This document shows, piece by piece, positions 1 through 7,840 of a DNA stretch of 11,627 bases. The translations under genes and the position numbers were made by a program. The notes beneath the pieces are model-generated. The model made no database searches. It saw nothing but the letters and a program-made list of their open reading frames with translations, and was not told the origin of the DNA. Positions within the stretch are counted from its first letter, which is position 1. Each line of letters begins with the position of its first letter. This DNA comes from Verrucomicrobiota bacterium (GTDB lineage: Bacteria > Verrucomicrobiota > Verrucomicrobiia > Limisphaerales > AV2): positions 1,804 to 13,430 of the forward strand of contig QHPW01000216.1 of the NCBI GenBank assembly GCA_003219675.1, in the 5' to 3' direction.

Positions 1-3000
1 ACACGTCGGGCAGCCCGCAATTGCTTTCGACGCTCGTCAATCCCAAGCGGGCGGCAGGCGATCAATTTGGCTGGGCTGTCGCGCTCGAGGGCGATGCCGT
101 CATTGTTGGGTCGCCTCTGGATGACACAATCAGCTCGAACGATGGCGCCGTGTATGTGTTCGATGCCGCGAGCGGATCCCTGCTGCGCACGCTTTACGAC
201 CCCAGATCGAATTCGATTGATCAATTCGGTTGGGCAGTTGCCAGTTCCGGCGGCACGTTGCTGGCGGGAGCCATTCTCGACGGGATCCTTCTCGCCGGTG
301 CCGCCTACTCACACGAAGGCGTGCGGCTCATCGATCCGGCTCCGTTCGGCAGTTTGTCCCAGCTTCAGTTCTTGAGCCTTTCCAACAATCATCTGGATAG
401 CGTGGCGCCGTTCAGCAATCTCAACCAACTGCAACTCCTGTTCCTGGACAACAATCGCATCGGCGACATCGCTCCGCTGATCGGACAGCGAATCCTGGAT
501 GATGGGCAAACGGGATATAGCGAAACCAGTCTACTCTCCGGCTCTCCGTCCGGCTGGCAACGGAATCTCAATCCCGCAACCGCGGCCTTCGGCAGCGACT
601 ACGGCTTCCACGCCGGCAACGGAAACAACGCGACGGCGCAGGCCACGTGGGAATTCTCCAACCTCGCGGCCGGCTCTTACGACGTGCTCGTGACCTGGAC
701 CGGCCACGACTCGCACGCGAGCGACGCCCGCTTCACCGTCGTCCTCCAACAATTCGACGCAACCGGCTCGCTCGTGCAGGTTGCACAATCGGTCCGGATC
801 AATCAGCGACTGACACCGAACGGTCCTTCCTTCGGCGGGCGGGCATGGCAGAGCCTTGGGGTCTTCGCCAGTGAAGGCGCGACGCTGAAAGTGCAATTGA
901 CCGATGATGCCAACGGCACGGTGATTGCTGACGCGATCAGACTTGTCGCGGTGGATCCGATCACGAAGCAACCGCTGGCCACCTTGCCGAATCTCCACCG
1001 TTTGGCGCTCACCGGCAATCCGCTCGATGACGCCGCGCACCAGATGATCGCTCCGCAATTTACCGCGCGGGCCGCGTCCGATCCGAGCTTCCTGTTCTCA
1101 TTCACCCCCAATCAGGGATTGCAATGGCAAACGATCTACGGCCCGCAGGGCATGGCACCCGGCACGAGCTTGCTGTTGCAATTGATCGCGACGGACGGCA
1201 ACGCGGGCGACCATGTCTTTTACACGGCGTTCAGCGATAATCCGAACGTATCGGTGACCGTGACCGGCAACAAACTGCAGGTGACTGCGGCGGCGAATTT
1301 CATCGGCACGGCACGCATTACGGTCGCGGGGCAGGACGGCCCAAGCGGTCCGGGCGATTGGCGCGGGCGAAAAGCGGAGCAAACGTTCGACCTCAACGTA
1401 GGAGTCAGCGCCGTGACCGGAAGCAAGTGGCAGGACACGAACGGCAACGGCATTCGTGACGCGGGCGAACCGGGCCTCGAAGGCGTTACGATCTTCCTCG
1501 ATCTCAACGGCAACGGCACTCTGGATGGAGCGGCCGCCGCTGCGCCGAACAGTCCATGGGCGGCAGTTAACTCTCTCGCCAGTGGCAGTTACGCCGGTGA
1601 CGTTTTTTCAGGATTCATTACGTTCGATTCAGCCGGTTTCCTTTATGTGGGCGATGAGGGCCATATTCACCGCTACGATCCCGATCTTCACCGGTTCATC
1701 CAGTTTACGGAGAGCGGCGATGCGAGCCAGGACGCGCGCGGACCTCGGTCAATCGCCTTTGGCGCGGATGGCGCGCTCTACGTTGCGTCAACAGATGATC
1801 GCAACATTCGCATTTATAATGGACAGACCGGCGCTTTCATCGCGACCACGTGGCCTGAGAACAATGGAACGCTCTTTTCGGATGTCGGCATGATGGCGGC
1901 GAGTCCGGATCGGCAGACGCTCTACATCGTGGACTTCAATCCCTCGGCAACGCAGGTGAAGATTCTTCGTTATGACACGGTCTCGCGGACGCTGCTCTCC
2001 GGCGCGTTCACGGTGGACCGTGTGACGGGCGTCTTCGATGCGCCTTCTGACATTGCGCTTGGGCCGGACGGCAATATCTACATCGCGGACCGGGCGCTTG
2101 GCAGCATCGTCAGGCTCAATGGAGCCACCGGCGCGGCATTGCCGGCTCCGGGCAAGACCGGAGCGGTTTTCGTCTCACCAGGCACGCCGCAAATCGGGAC
2201 AGATCCGAAGCTGGCTTTCGACACTGCCGGCCGCCTCATTGTGGCGAGCAATCTGGATTTCGTTCTCAGCTTGAACACCGCGACCGGAACGCTGGCTGGA
2301 AGCGCTGTGATCGGGAAGGGCCACGCCGTTCCGTTGGACATTGCTTTCGATGCGCAGGGCAGGCTTTATCTCAGCGAGGACGGCGACCGAGTGTTGGTAG
2401 CCAAACAGGGCGAGCCCACAACCATAACTGATATCAATGGCGCATACGCGTTCAACGGTCTGGTGCCCGCCACCTATACCGCAGTTGAGCTGGTGCCTGC
2501 GAATTCAGGTCAGACATTCGACCTGGGCCAGGCCCCGTCTGCGATCGTGGACATCAATCCGGGCGCGGGCAGTTCCAACCCGAATCAACTCATCCTTTTC
2601 AACAATGCGCTTTATTTCCAGGCTGACGGCGGAGATGGCAAAGGGGTCGAGCTGTGGCGCTATAACGGCAAGAACGCGACCCGAGTGACAGACATCAATC
2701 CTGACGCAGGCTCATCGTTCCCGTCCAATTTCACTGTGTTCAATAATGCAATATACTTCACGGCGACCAACCCGACGTTCGGTACTGAGCTGTGGCGTTA
2801 CGATGGGATTGATGTGACACTCGCCGCCGATATCAATCCGAATGCCGGATCGTCCTCGCCGGCAAACCTTTTCGTCTTCAACGGCGTGCTGTTGTTTACC
2901 GCCACCAATGGTTCGACCATTTTTACCAACGGCAATGAGTTGTGGCGCTATGGCCCGGTTGCAGGGCTTGGCCGCATCACGGACATCAACCCGGGCCCGG

Positions 3001-6000
3001 GCTCGTCGAACATCAGCGGCCTGACGCTTTACAACGGCGCGGTTTACTTCAGCGCCTTTGACGGCGGAACATCTGGCACTGAACTGTGGCGGTATGACGG
3101 ATCGACCGTAACGCGCGCCGGTGCAGCCCCTTCCTCACCGACCAATTTATTTGCCTTTGGCGGGTTCCTTTACTTCTCGGCGGTGCAAGGCCCCGTCCGG
3201 GAACTTTGGCGCTATAACGGTTCGACTTTCGTGGGAACGAACATTGGCGCTTCGTCTAACCCGGCCAATCTGATTGGCTTCAATGGCGCAGTGTACTTCA
3301 CGGCGACGAATCTGACGTCCGGCACCGAACTGTGGCGCTGGAGTCCTGTAAGCGGGTACGCAATGGTTGGGGACATCAATCCTGGCGCCGGCTCCTCCTT
3401 GCCCGGCAGCTTGATCGTCTTCAATGACGCGCTCTATTTCAGCGCGACGGATGCCGCCACTGCGGGCACTTTTGGCCGCGAACTCTGGCGCTATGACGGC
3501 GCCACGTTCAGCCGGGTCACGGATATCAATCCTGGAACCGGTTCATCAAGTCCCGCAAATCCTGTCATCTTTGATAATGCGCTTTACTTCAGCGCCTCCG
3601 ACGCCGGCACGTCCGGCACGGAACTCTGGCGTTACGACGGCACAACGGTGACCCAGGCAACCGACATCAACGCCGGAACGGCGTCGTCGTTCCCTGCTGA
3701 GATGATTCCATTCAACGGTTCGCTTTACATGCGGGCCACCGGGCCGACGCAAGGCGCTGAACTCGCGGTTTACAATCTGCGTGGAGCAGTCGGCACTCAA
3801 ACGGTCGCGCTCCTGTCCGGGCACGTGGCGGTGGGCCGTGACTTCGGCAATTTTAAGGTGGTGGACATTGGCGCGGACCGCTCGGTGACGGAAGGCGCGG
3901 CGGTGAATTTCAACGCGACGGTAATCGATCCCACGCCCGGAACGCCCAGCACTTTCACTTATCTTTGGCAGATCGTGGCCGACAACGGACAAACGATTCC
4001 GAATAGCACGGCCACAACGCTGAACTTCATTCCGGTCGATAACGGAATCTATACCGTGATGCTTTCCGTCACCGATAGCGCCGACAGTAAGATCTATCGC
4101 GATACGGCCGTCGTGTTCGTGAACAACGCGCCTCCCGTGGTCACCGCCGGGACGGACGCGACGCTTACAGAAGGAAGCACATTCACGCGGTTGGTTTCGT
4201 TTATCGATCCCGGCGCGGACGTGTGGACGGCAACGGTCGATTACGGCGATGGGACGCCGGTCGCCATTCTGACGACTCCAACACCATCGTTGCCGCTGGC
4301 TCTAAACCACCTCTATTCGGACAACGGCCACTATGGAGTGGTCGTCACGATAATGGACGATGACGGCGGTTCGGCTACGCAATCATTTGCGGTGAACGTA
4401 ACCAACGTTGCGCCGACCGTGAATGCGGGCGCCGACCAGACCGTGCCCGAAGGAACGCCCGTGACCTTGCTCGCGACGGCGTCCGATCCAGGCGCGAACG
4501 ATGCATTGACAATTCAGTGGATCGTCACCGCGAGCAATGGACAGGTGATTGCTCCGGCAACGGGTAACAGTTTCACGTTTACGCCAATCGATAACGGGAC
4601 ATATCAGATCGCCGTGACCGTGACGGACAAAGACCTTGCCACTGCAACCGATCAGGTCCTGATTACCGCCACAAACGTGGCACCGGCGATTGAACTGATC
4701 GGTCCCTCGACCATCGGCGAAGGAAGCTCCTACACTCTCACCCTCGGTCCGGTGAGCGATCCAGGAGCCGACACCGTGAGCGAGTATCGTGTCACCTGGG
4801 GCGACGGCACTCCGCCGCAGGCCGTCGGTACCCTCGGCGCCATCACACACACCTATTTGAACGAGGGGAGCCGGACAATTTCCGTGACGCTGGTCGATGA
4901 AGACGGAACGTACGCAAATGCGGCGAGTAAACCGGTGACCGTGCAAAACATCGCCGCGTTGCTGACCGGCCTTACGCCGAGTGCAACCAACCTGACAGAG
5001 AACGGAATCCTGAATTTGACGGGGACCTTCATTGATCCCGGGATGCAGGATTCCCATTCTGTAAAGATTCTGTGGGGCGACGGAACATCCGAGCAAACCG
5101 TCGTCCTGGCGCCGGGCATCTTCCAATTTACCGCCAGCCATCAGTATCTTGACGATAATCCGTCCGGCACTTCATCAGACTTCAACCTGATCAGCGTTCG
5201 CGTGAATGATGGCACTGAGGATTCCGCTCCGCTTACGACGAACCTCACGGTCACCAACGTCGCGCCGACGTTTAGTGTGCTGACTTCCTCGGGCGCGACG
5301 GTTGCCGAAGGCGCCTCGCTCACGCTCAACGGCGCCGTGAACGACATCGGTTCGCTGGATAGCCACACGGTCACCGTCAATTGGGGCGATGGCTCGGCCG
5401 CCCAGATGTTGAACTTGAGTGCGACAAAAGCCTTTACCGGCAACCATATCTATACCGTCCCGGGTAGCTACGATATCGTGACCACGGCCTCCGATGATGA
5501 TGGCGGGCTCATCCGTGACACTCGTTTGCTGATCGTTGCCGATCTGCCGCCGGTCATTGCGCCAGCCAACTTGGGTTCTGTTGCCGAAAGAGCATTATTT
5601 GTTGGCACCGGGAGTTTTGCCGATCCCACCGGGCCCGAAGATAGCTGGAGCGCAACCGTCCAGTACGACAATGGCCCGGTTCTGCCCTTGGCCCTCAACG
5701 CGGACAAGAGCTTCACCCTCCAACATGTCTTCGCGCATGCCTCGCCCCATGCCGTGACGGTTACTGTCGCCGATAGTTTTGGCTTGCGCGACGTCAAGAC
5801 CTTCGCGGTGGACGTGCAAAATGTTGCTCCGGTGGTTTTGGGGACGCAGGTGAATGGAGGCGGGTTGCTACGGTCTCGGTTGGACGGAGTGACAGTGCAG
5901 TTCAGCGAGAACGTCGCGCCCAGCGTGAGCGTGGCGGACCTGGTGCTGCGCAACTTGACAACCTCGACTGACGTGGTCCGGTCAAATCTCGCGCTAAGCT

Positions 6001-6851
6001 ACAATAACGCTACGAACACGCTGACCGTTCGGCTGGCAAACGGGGTGGTATTACCGCCGGGCAACTATCAACTGACACTGCTGGCTGCGGGAATCACGGA
6101 CGATGGAGGACAGCCGTTGGCGGCAAACGTCATCATCAGCTTTTATGTTTTACCGGGAGACGCGAACGGAGACCGCGTGGTAAACGATCTGGACTTGTTC
6201 CAGGTTTGGCGCAACTCGCTCCGACCGCTTGGCCAGCAGGATCTGAATGCGGACCTGAACGGGGACGGGCAGGTGACAGCGGCGGACGTGAACCTGGTCC
6301 GGAGCAACTACCTGGCAACTCTGCCGTCGGCTTCCACGGCGGTTTTTGGGACGCAGGTAAACGGCGGCCAGCCGCAACGGTCGCAGCTCGAAAAAGTCAC
6401 CGTCCAGTTCAGCCAGGACGTCGGGTTGAGCGTCGGCGTGGTGGATGTGGTTCTGAGGAACCTGACGACCGCGACCGACGTGGCGACCGCAAATCTGAGG
6501 CTGAGCTATGACAACACAACGAACACGCTGGCGGCCTCTGGAGAGCATCTCAACATCGGGCGCGACAGGGTGTCAGACGCGGGACAGTTCCTGAACTTTT
6601 GGACCCCGTACACCTCTTTCTGGCGCGCTGTCGGCGAGGCACCTTGGAAAATGAGCCTCAAGGATGACCTGTCGCCATTCAATTCCGAGCTACCTGATTG
6701 CTTAGACCGGTTTGGCCCGCACAGTGCCCCGAAAAGGCAGATCGCCGTCGGAGATCTCGACCTCTTATCCCTTCCTCCGACCAACGCTTCGGTCTTCGTC
6801 TATCACCATCTTCACGCATCACTTCGCTTCGATAACCGAACTCGCACATGA
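1..6851 (+). CDS. giant modular surface/secreted protein, 5'-partial
   Basis: The frame is open to the left edge, so the true start and any signal peptide are outside the window. Residues here count from the TTG at 21, which is only the first start-like codon seen. Modules in order: FG-GAP repeats (about 1-98, two DQFGWAVA motifs); leucine-rich repeats (104-155); golvesin/Xly CBD-like domain (157-310); another LRR (318-350); cadherin-like domain (352-461); SdrD_B-like domain in three pieces (464-503, 797-836, 1254-1280) separated by an NHL-like six-bladed propeller (504-796) and nine ELWRYDG-type repeats (837-1253); seven PKD domains (1281-1937); Ig-like domain (1938-2044); type I dockerin (2045-2101); truncated second Ig-like copy (2107-2170); unrelated tail (2171-2276). 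I see no cysteine before residue 2227, which fits an exported protein. No catalytic domain is visible. An adhesion, matrix or structural role is inference from the modules. Confidence 0.9.
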   Translation, partial: TSGSPQLLSTLVNPKRAAGDQFGWAVALEGDAVIVGSPLDDTISSNDGAVYVFDAASGSLLRTLYDPRSNSIDQFGWAVASSGGTLLAGAILDGILLAGAAYSHEGVRLIDPAPFGSLSQLQFLSLSNNHLDSVAPFSNLNQLQLLFLDNNRIGDIAPLIGQRILDDGQTGYSETSLLSGSPSGWQRNLNPATAAFGSDYGFHAGNGNNATAQATWEFSNLAAGSYDVLVTWTGHDSHASDARFTVVLQQFDATGSLVQVAQSVRINQRLTPNGPSFGGRAWQSLGVFASEGATLKVQLTDDANGTVIADAIRLVAVDPITKQPLATLPNLHRLALTGNPLDDAAHQMIAPQFTARAASDPSFLFSFTPNQGLQWQTIYGPQGMAPGTSLLLQLIATDGNAGDHVFYTAFSDNPNVSVTVTGNKLQVTAAANFIGTARITVAGQDGPSGPGDWRGRKAEQTFDLNVGVSAVTGSKWQDTNGNGIRDAGEPGLEGVTIFLDLNGNGTLDGAAAAAPNSPWAAVNSLASGSYAGDVFSGFITFDSAGFLYVGDEGHIHRYDPDLHRFIQFTESGDASQDARGPRSIAFGADGALYVASTDDRNIRIYNGQTGAFIATTWPENNGTLFSDVGMMAASPDRQTLYIVDFNPSATQVKILRYDTVSRTLLSGAFTVDRVTGVFDAPSDIALGPDGNIYIADRALGSIVRLNGATGAALPAPGKTGAVFVSPGTPQIGTDPKLAFDTAGRLIVASNLDFVLSLNTATGTLAGSAVIGKGHAVPLDIAFDAQGRLYLSEDGDRVLVAKQGEPTTITDINGAYAFNGLVPATYTAVELVPANSGQTFDLGQAPSAIVDINPGAGSSNPNQLILFNNALYFQADGGDGKGVELWRYNGKNATRVTDINPDAGSSFPSNFTVFNNAIYFTATNPTFGTELWRYDGIDVTLAADINPNAGSSSPANLFVFNGVLLFTATNGSTIFTNGNELWRYGPVAGLGRITDINPGPGSSNISGLTLYNGAVYFSAFDGGTSGTELWRYDGSTVTRAGAAPSSPTNLFAFGGFLYFSAVQGPVRELWRYNGSTFVGTNIGASSNPANLIGFNGAVYFTATNLTSGTELWRWSPVSGYAMVGDINPGAGSSLPGSLIVFNDALYFSATDAATAGTFGRELWRYDGATFSRVTDINPGTGSSSPANPVIFDNALYFSASDAGTSGTELWRYDGTTVTQATDINAGTASSFPAEMIPFNGSLYMRATGPTQGAELAVYNLRGAVGTQTVALLSGHVAVGRDFGNFKVVDIGADRSVTEGAAVNFNATVIDPTPGTPSTFTYLWQIVADNGQTIPNSTATTLNFIPVDNGIYTVMLSVTDSADSKIYRDTAVVFVNNAPPVVTAGTDATLTEGSTFTRLVSFIDPGADVWTATVDYGDGTPVAILTTPTPSLPLALNHLYSDNGHYGVVVTIMDDDGGSATQSFAVNVTNVAPTVNAGADQTVPEGTPVTLLATASDPGANDALTIQWIVTASNGQVIAPATGNSFTFTPIDNGTYQIAVTVTDKDLATATDQVLITATNVAPAIELIGPSTIGEGSSYTLTLGPVSDPGADTVSEYRVTWGDGTPPQAVGTLGAITHTYLNEGSRTISVTLVDEDGTYANAASKPVTVQNIAALLTGLTPSATNLTENGILNLTGTFIDPGMQDSHSVKILWGDGTSEQTVVLAPGIFQFTASHQYLDDNPSGTSSDFNLISVRVNDGTEDSAPLTTNLTVTNVAPTFSVLTSSGATVAEGASLTLNGAVNDIGSLDSHTVTVNWGDGSAAQMLNLSATKAFTGNHIYTVPGSYDIVTTASDDDGGLIRDTRLLIVADLPPVIAPANLGSVAERALFVGTGSFADPTGPEDSWSATVQYDNGPVLPLALNADKSFTLQHVFAHASPHAVTVTVADSFGLRDVKTFAVDVQNVAPVVLGTQVNGGGLLRSRLDGVTVQFSENVAPSVSVADLVLRNLTTSTDVVRSNLALSYNNATNTLTVRLANGVVLPPGNYQLTLLAAGITDDGGQPLAANVIISFYVLPGDANGDRVVNDLDLFQVWRNSLRPLGQQDLNADLNGDGQVTAADVNLVRSNYLATLPSASTAVFGTQVNGGQPQRSQLEKVTVQFSQDVGLSVGVVDVVLRNLTTATDVATANLRLSYDNTTNTLAASGEHLNIGRDRVSDAGQFLNFWTPYTSFWRAVGEAPWKMSLKDDLSPFNSELPDCLDRFGPHSAPKRQIAVGDLDLLSLPPTNASVFVYHHLHASLRFDNRTRT
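330..1070 (+). other. leucine-rich repeats interrupted by a golvesin/CBD-like domain
   Basis: Residues 112-155 carry two 22-residue LRRs of internalin/SDS22 type (LQFLSLSNNHLDSVAPFSNL, then LQLLFLDNNRIGDIAPL). Residues 157-310 then match the golvesin/xanthan-lyase CBD-like pattern: ILDDGQTGY, W-rich strands, SNLAAGSYDVLVTW, VRINQ, AWQSLGVFASEGATLKVQL, and the closing ANGTVIADAIRL. At 318-337 a further LRR appears (LATLPNLHRLALTGNPLDD). The beta-sandwich therefore sits inside the LRR run. The family names come from recognised consensus patterns, not a search. Confidence 0.7.
1410..3860 (+). other. SdrD_B-like domain split in three by two beta-propellers
   Basis: A normal SdrD_B/Cna-B-like unit is a continuous domain of roughly 100 residues. 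Here its first part (GSKWQDTNGNGIRDAGEPGL, then GVTIFLDLNGNGTLDG) ends at residue 503. Its middle part (GEPTTITDINGAYAFNGLVP to VPANSGQTFD) is at 797-834, and its last part (GTQTVALLSGHVAVGRDFGN) at 1258-1277. The first gap holds a propeller with about six NHL/SMP-30-like blades, each with a core like 'dIAlGPDGNIYIAD' (blade cores near 533, 578, 626, 677, 730, 773). The second gap holds the ELWRYDG array. The three pieces read in register as one domain when joined, which is why nesting is preferred over three separate fragments. Confidence 0.7.
2529..3779 (+). repeat. nine-unit ELWRYDG repeat array (beta-propeller-like)
   Basis: Units of 40-51 residues follow the pattern DINPGAGSS-P-NL--FN-ALYF-A-----GTELWRYDG. 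ELWRY/W motifs begin at residues 877, 923, 973, 1021, 1061, 1103, 1154 and 1201; a ninth is degenerate (AELAVYN at 1246). The DINP element is lost in the units starting near 1031 and 1072. The spacing and the W-containing strand suit propeller blades. The repeat is known from large secreted bacterial proteins; its function here is not evident. Confidence 0.85.
3861..5831 (+). repeat. seven tandem PKD-type Ig-like domains
   Basis: Seven domains of about 90-100 residues start near residues 1281, 1372, 1466, 1555, 1646, 1750 and 1843. They are joined by linkers such as 'TNVAPTVNAG' and 'VQNVAPVV'. PKD hallmarks are visible: 'YGDGTP' or 'WGDGT' in units 2, 4, 5 and 6, 'HxY' before the last strands, and VTVTDxD-type ends (VTIMDDDGG, VTLVDEDG). 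Units 1 and 3 are of the variant 'YLWQIVADNGQ / IQWIVTASNGQ' type, and unit 7 lacks the WGDG motif. Such arrays usually act as extended spacers at the cell surface. Confidence 0.85.
5832..6530 (+). repeat. Ig-like/dockerin unit followed by a truncated second copy
   Basis: Copy 1 (residues 1938-2044) starts VVLGTQVNGG and runs to a complete type I dockerin at 2045-2101. The dockerin has two calcium loops, DANGDRVVNDLD (2047-2058) and DLNGDGQVTAAD (2078-2089). Copy 2 begins at residue 2107 (AVFGTQVNGG) and matches copy 1 at 42 of 64 positions by my count. It stops at 'SYDNTTNTL' (base 6530), where copy 1 continues 'TVRLANGVVLPPGNYQL'. The second copy therefore lacks the rest of its Ig-like domain and any dockerin. 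Confidence 0.8.
6531..6848 (+). other. unrelated C-terminal tail after a repeat break
   Basis: After base 6530 the reading frame stays open for 106 codons, but the sequence no longer resembles the modules before it. It holds the protein's only cysteine (residue 2227), a run rich in W, F and Y (FWTPYTSFWRAVGEAPWKM), and HH pairs. Either this is former non-coding DNA read through by chance after a deletion, or a real foreign extension. I recognise no domain in it on either strand. Confidence 0.5.
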
Positions 6852-7639
6852 ATACTTCGTTTCTAAACCGGATATCCGCTGTGTTGCTTGCAACTGTATC
6901 AGCCGGATCCGCGCGCAGCCAGGTGGTGGATGTGACCGCGACCCTTGATACCAAGACCGTGTCGGTCGGCCAATCCTCAACCTTGCGCGTCTTCGCCCGG
7001 GTAGTGCCAGCCCAGCAAGCCAACGCGGACCGGATCTTTTCCTGGTATGTGGATGTGCTCAACACCAACGGGAGCGTCGCAATTGCCGATTACGCCGCGA
7101 TGCAGAAGTCGGCTTCGGATAAGGATCCATCAACTTCCTTGACCGGGACGCAGGAGGGGGCCAACCGCCGGGGCGTTTACGACACTTTCCTGAACCTGCC
7201 CGGGGCTGGCATCAGCGCCCCGGTGGAATTGATGGCCATTCCGGTAAAGGGCGTTAAGGCCGGGCAGACGCTTTTTCGGATTCAAGCGGGCACAGGGGCC
7301 GGGTTAAGTTCGGATTTTCTCGTCGCTCCCTCGGGCGGTGGTGCTCCCCTTACAGGCGGTAATTATTCTTTCGCGGAAGCGGTGCTGACCGTGAATGCGG
7401 CGACATCAAATATTGTGGTTTCGATTTCCGTGACCAATGCTGCAGCGGGCGCCAAGGGAGTCGCCTTAAATTTCCCCGTCTCTGCGGGATTCAATTTCAC
7501 AGCGCAGTACAGCGACCAGTTGGCGGGCGCAGCCTCCTGGCAGCCCTTACCCGGAGCGCCGCACAATTCCGGCACGGCATTTGACCTCACCTCCGCTGGT
7601 CGGAGGTTCTACCGAGTTGCTATCTCGCCCGCCAATTAG
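6848..7639 (+). CDS. secreted protein with cohesin-like N-terminal domain
   Basis: This 263-residue protein starts with a probable Sec signal peptide: MNTSFLNR, then the hydrophobic ISAVLLATVSAGSA, with cleavage near residues 22-25. Residues 26-183 look like a single beta-sandwich ('TKTVSVGQSSTLRVFARV', 'IFSWYVDVLNTNG', 'VELMAIPVKGVKAGQTLFRI', then 'YSFAEAVLTVN'). The layout resembles cohesin or carbohydrate-binding folds, but the match is weak. Residues 214-261 carry the C-terminal motif 'AQYSDQLAGAASWQPLPGAPHN...RRFYRVAIS', common in verrucomicrobial secreted proteins. The ATG overlaps the upstream TGA by four bases (ATGA). I see no Shine-Dalgarno sequence, so it may be translated by coupling, or the overlap may be accidental. 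No cysteines are present. Function unknown; being an exported protein is fairly sure. Confidence 0.8.
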   Translation: MNTSFLNRISAVLLATVSAGSARSQVVDVTATLDTKTVSVGQSSTLRVFARVVPAQQANADRIFSWYVDVLNTNGSVAIADYAAMQKSASDKDPSTSLTGTQEGANRRGVYDTFLNLPGAGISAPVELMAIPVKGVKAGQTLFRIQAGTGAGLSSDFLVAPSGGGAPLTGGNYSFAEAVLTVNAATSNIVVSISVTNAAAGAKGVALNFPVSAGFNFTAQYSDQLAGAASWQPLPGAPHNSGTAFDLTSAGRRFYRVAISPAN

Positions 7640-7771
7640 CAGGCATCCGGTCGTTTTCGTTGCGAGCTGGCACTGGACGTTTTCAAAGGACCTGAGGGAG
7701 TGATCCTGCATTCGAAAGGGAGCTGGGCTTACATTCAGAGTCCGCAATCCATACAAGGGGAAAGCAAACGT

Positions 7772-7799
7772 GGCCAAAACTAGCCAAAATCGGCCTTTT
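7772..7799. repeat. three 10-base-phased GCC repeats
   Basis: GGCCAAAA (7772-7779), AGCCAAAA (7782-7789) and GGCCTTTT (7792-7799) start exactly 10 bases apart. The third copy has its A-run replaced by a T-run. One-helical-turn spacing places all three on the same DNA face, as in protein-binding sites. They sit directly beside the point where the tRNA relic loses its consensus. Confidence 0.6.
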
Positions 7800-7800
7800 C

Positions 7801-7840
7801 GAATTATGAGTCCTCTGCTCTGCCCCTGAGCTACTCTGGC
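7801..7840 (-). pseudogene. 5' half of a tRNA-Met(CAT) gene
   Basis: Read on the minus strand from 7840, the sequence gives a full 5' tRNA half. The acceptor strand is GCCAGAG (7840-7834), then TA, then a D-arm with a perfect stem GCTC/GAGC (7831-7828 and 7820-7817). Next come the anticodon stem strand GAGGA (7815-7811) and the loop CTCATAA (7810-7804) with anticodon CAT. The stem then fails: TTCGA follows, where TCCTC or similar is needed. No T-arm and no CTCTGGC acceptor strand is found in the next 150 bases. TTTTGGC at 7789-7783 could pair with the acceptor strand using two G-U pairs, but the T-arm is still missing. A perfect TTGACA (7881-7876) and TATAAC (7854-7849) lie upstream with a long 21-base spacer, perhaps the remains of its promoter. 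Confidence 0.75.

Noticed and set aside
21..23. TTG at 21 as the real start of the giant gene
   Set aside because: The frame is open to the window edge and the first residues already lie inside an FG-GAP repeat, so the gene starts upstream.
2529..3779. Regular spacing of repeats suggesting a CRISPR array
   Set aside because: The repeats are coding, vary between units and have periods of about 140 bases with conserved protein motifs.
6506..6784. Minus-strand open frame across the tail region
   Set aside because: It overlaps the truncated Ig-like copy and shows no motif or start signal. I could not connect it with any transposase or known family.
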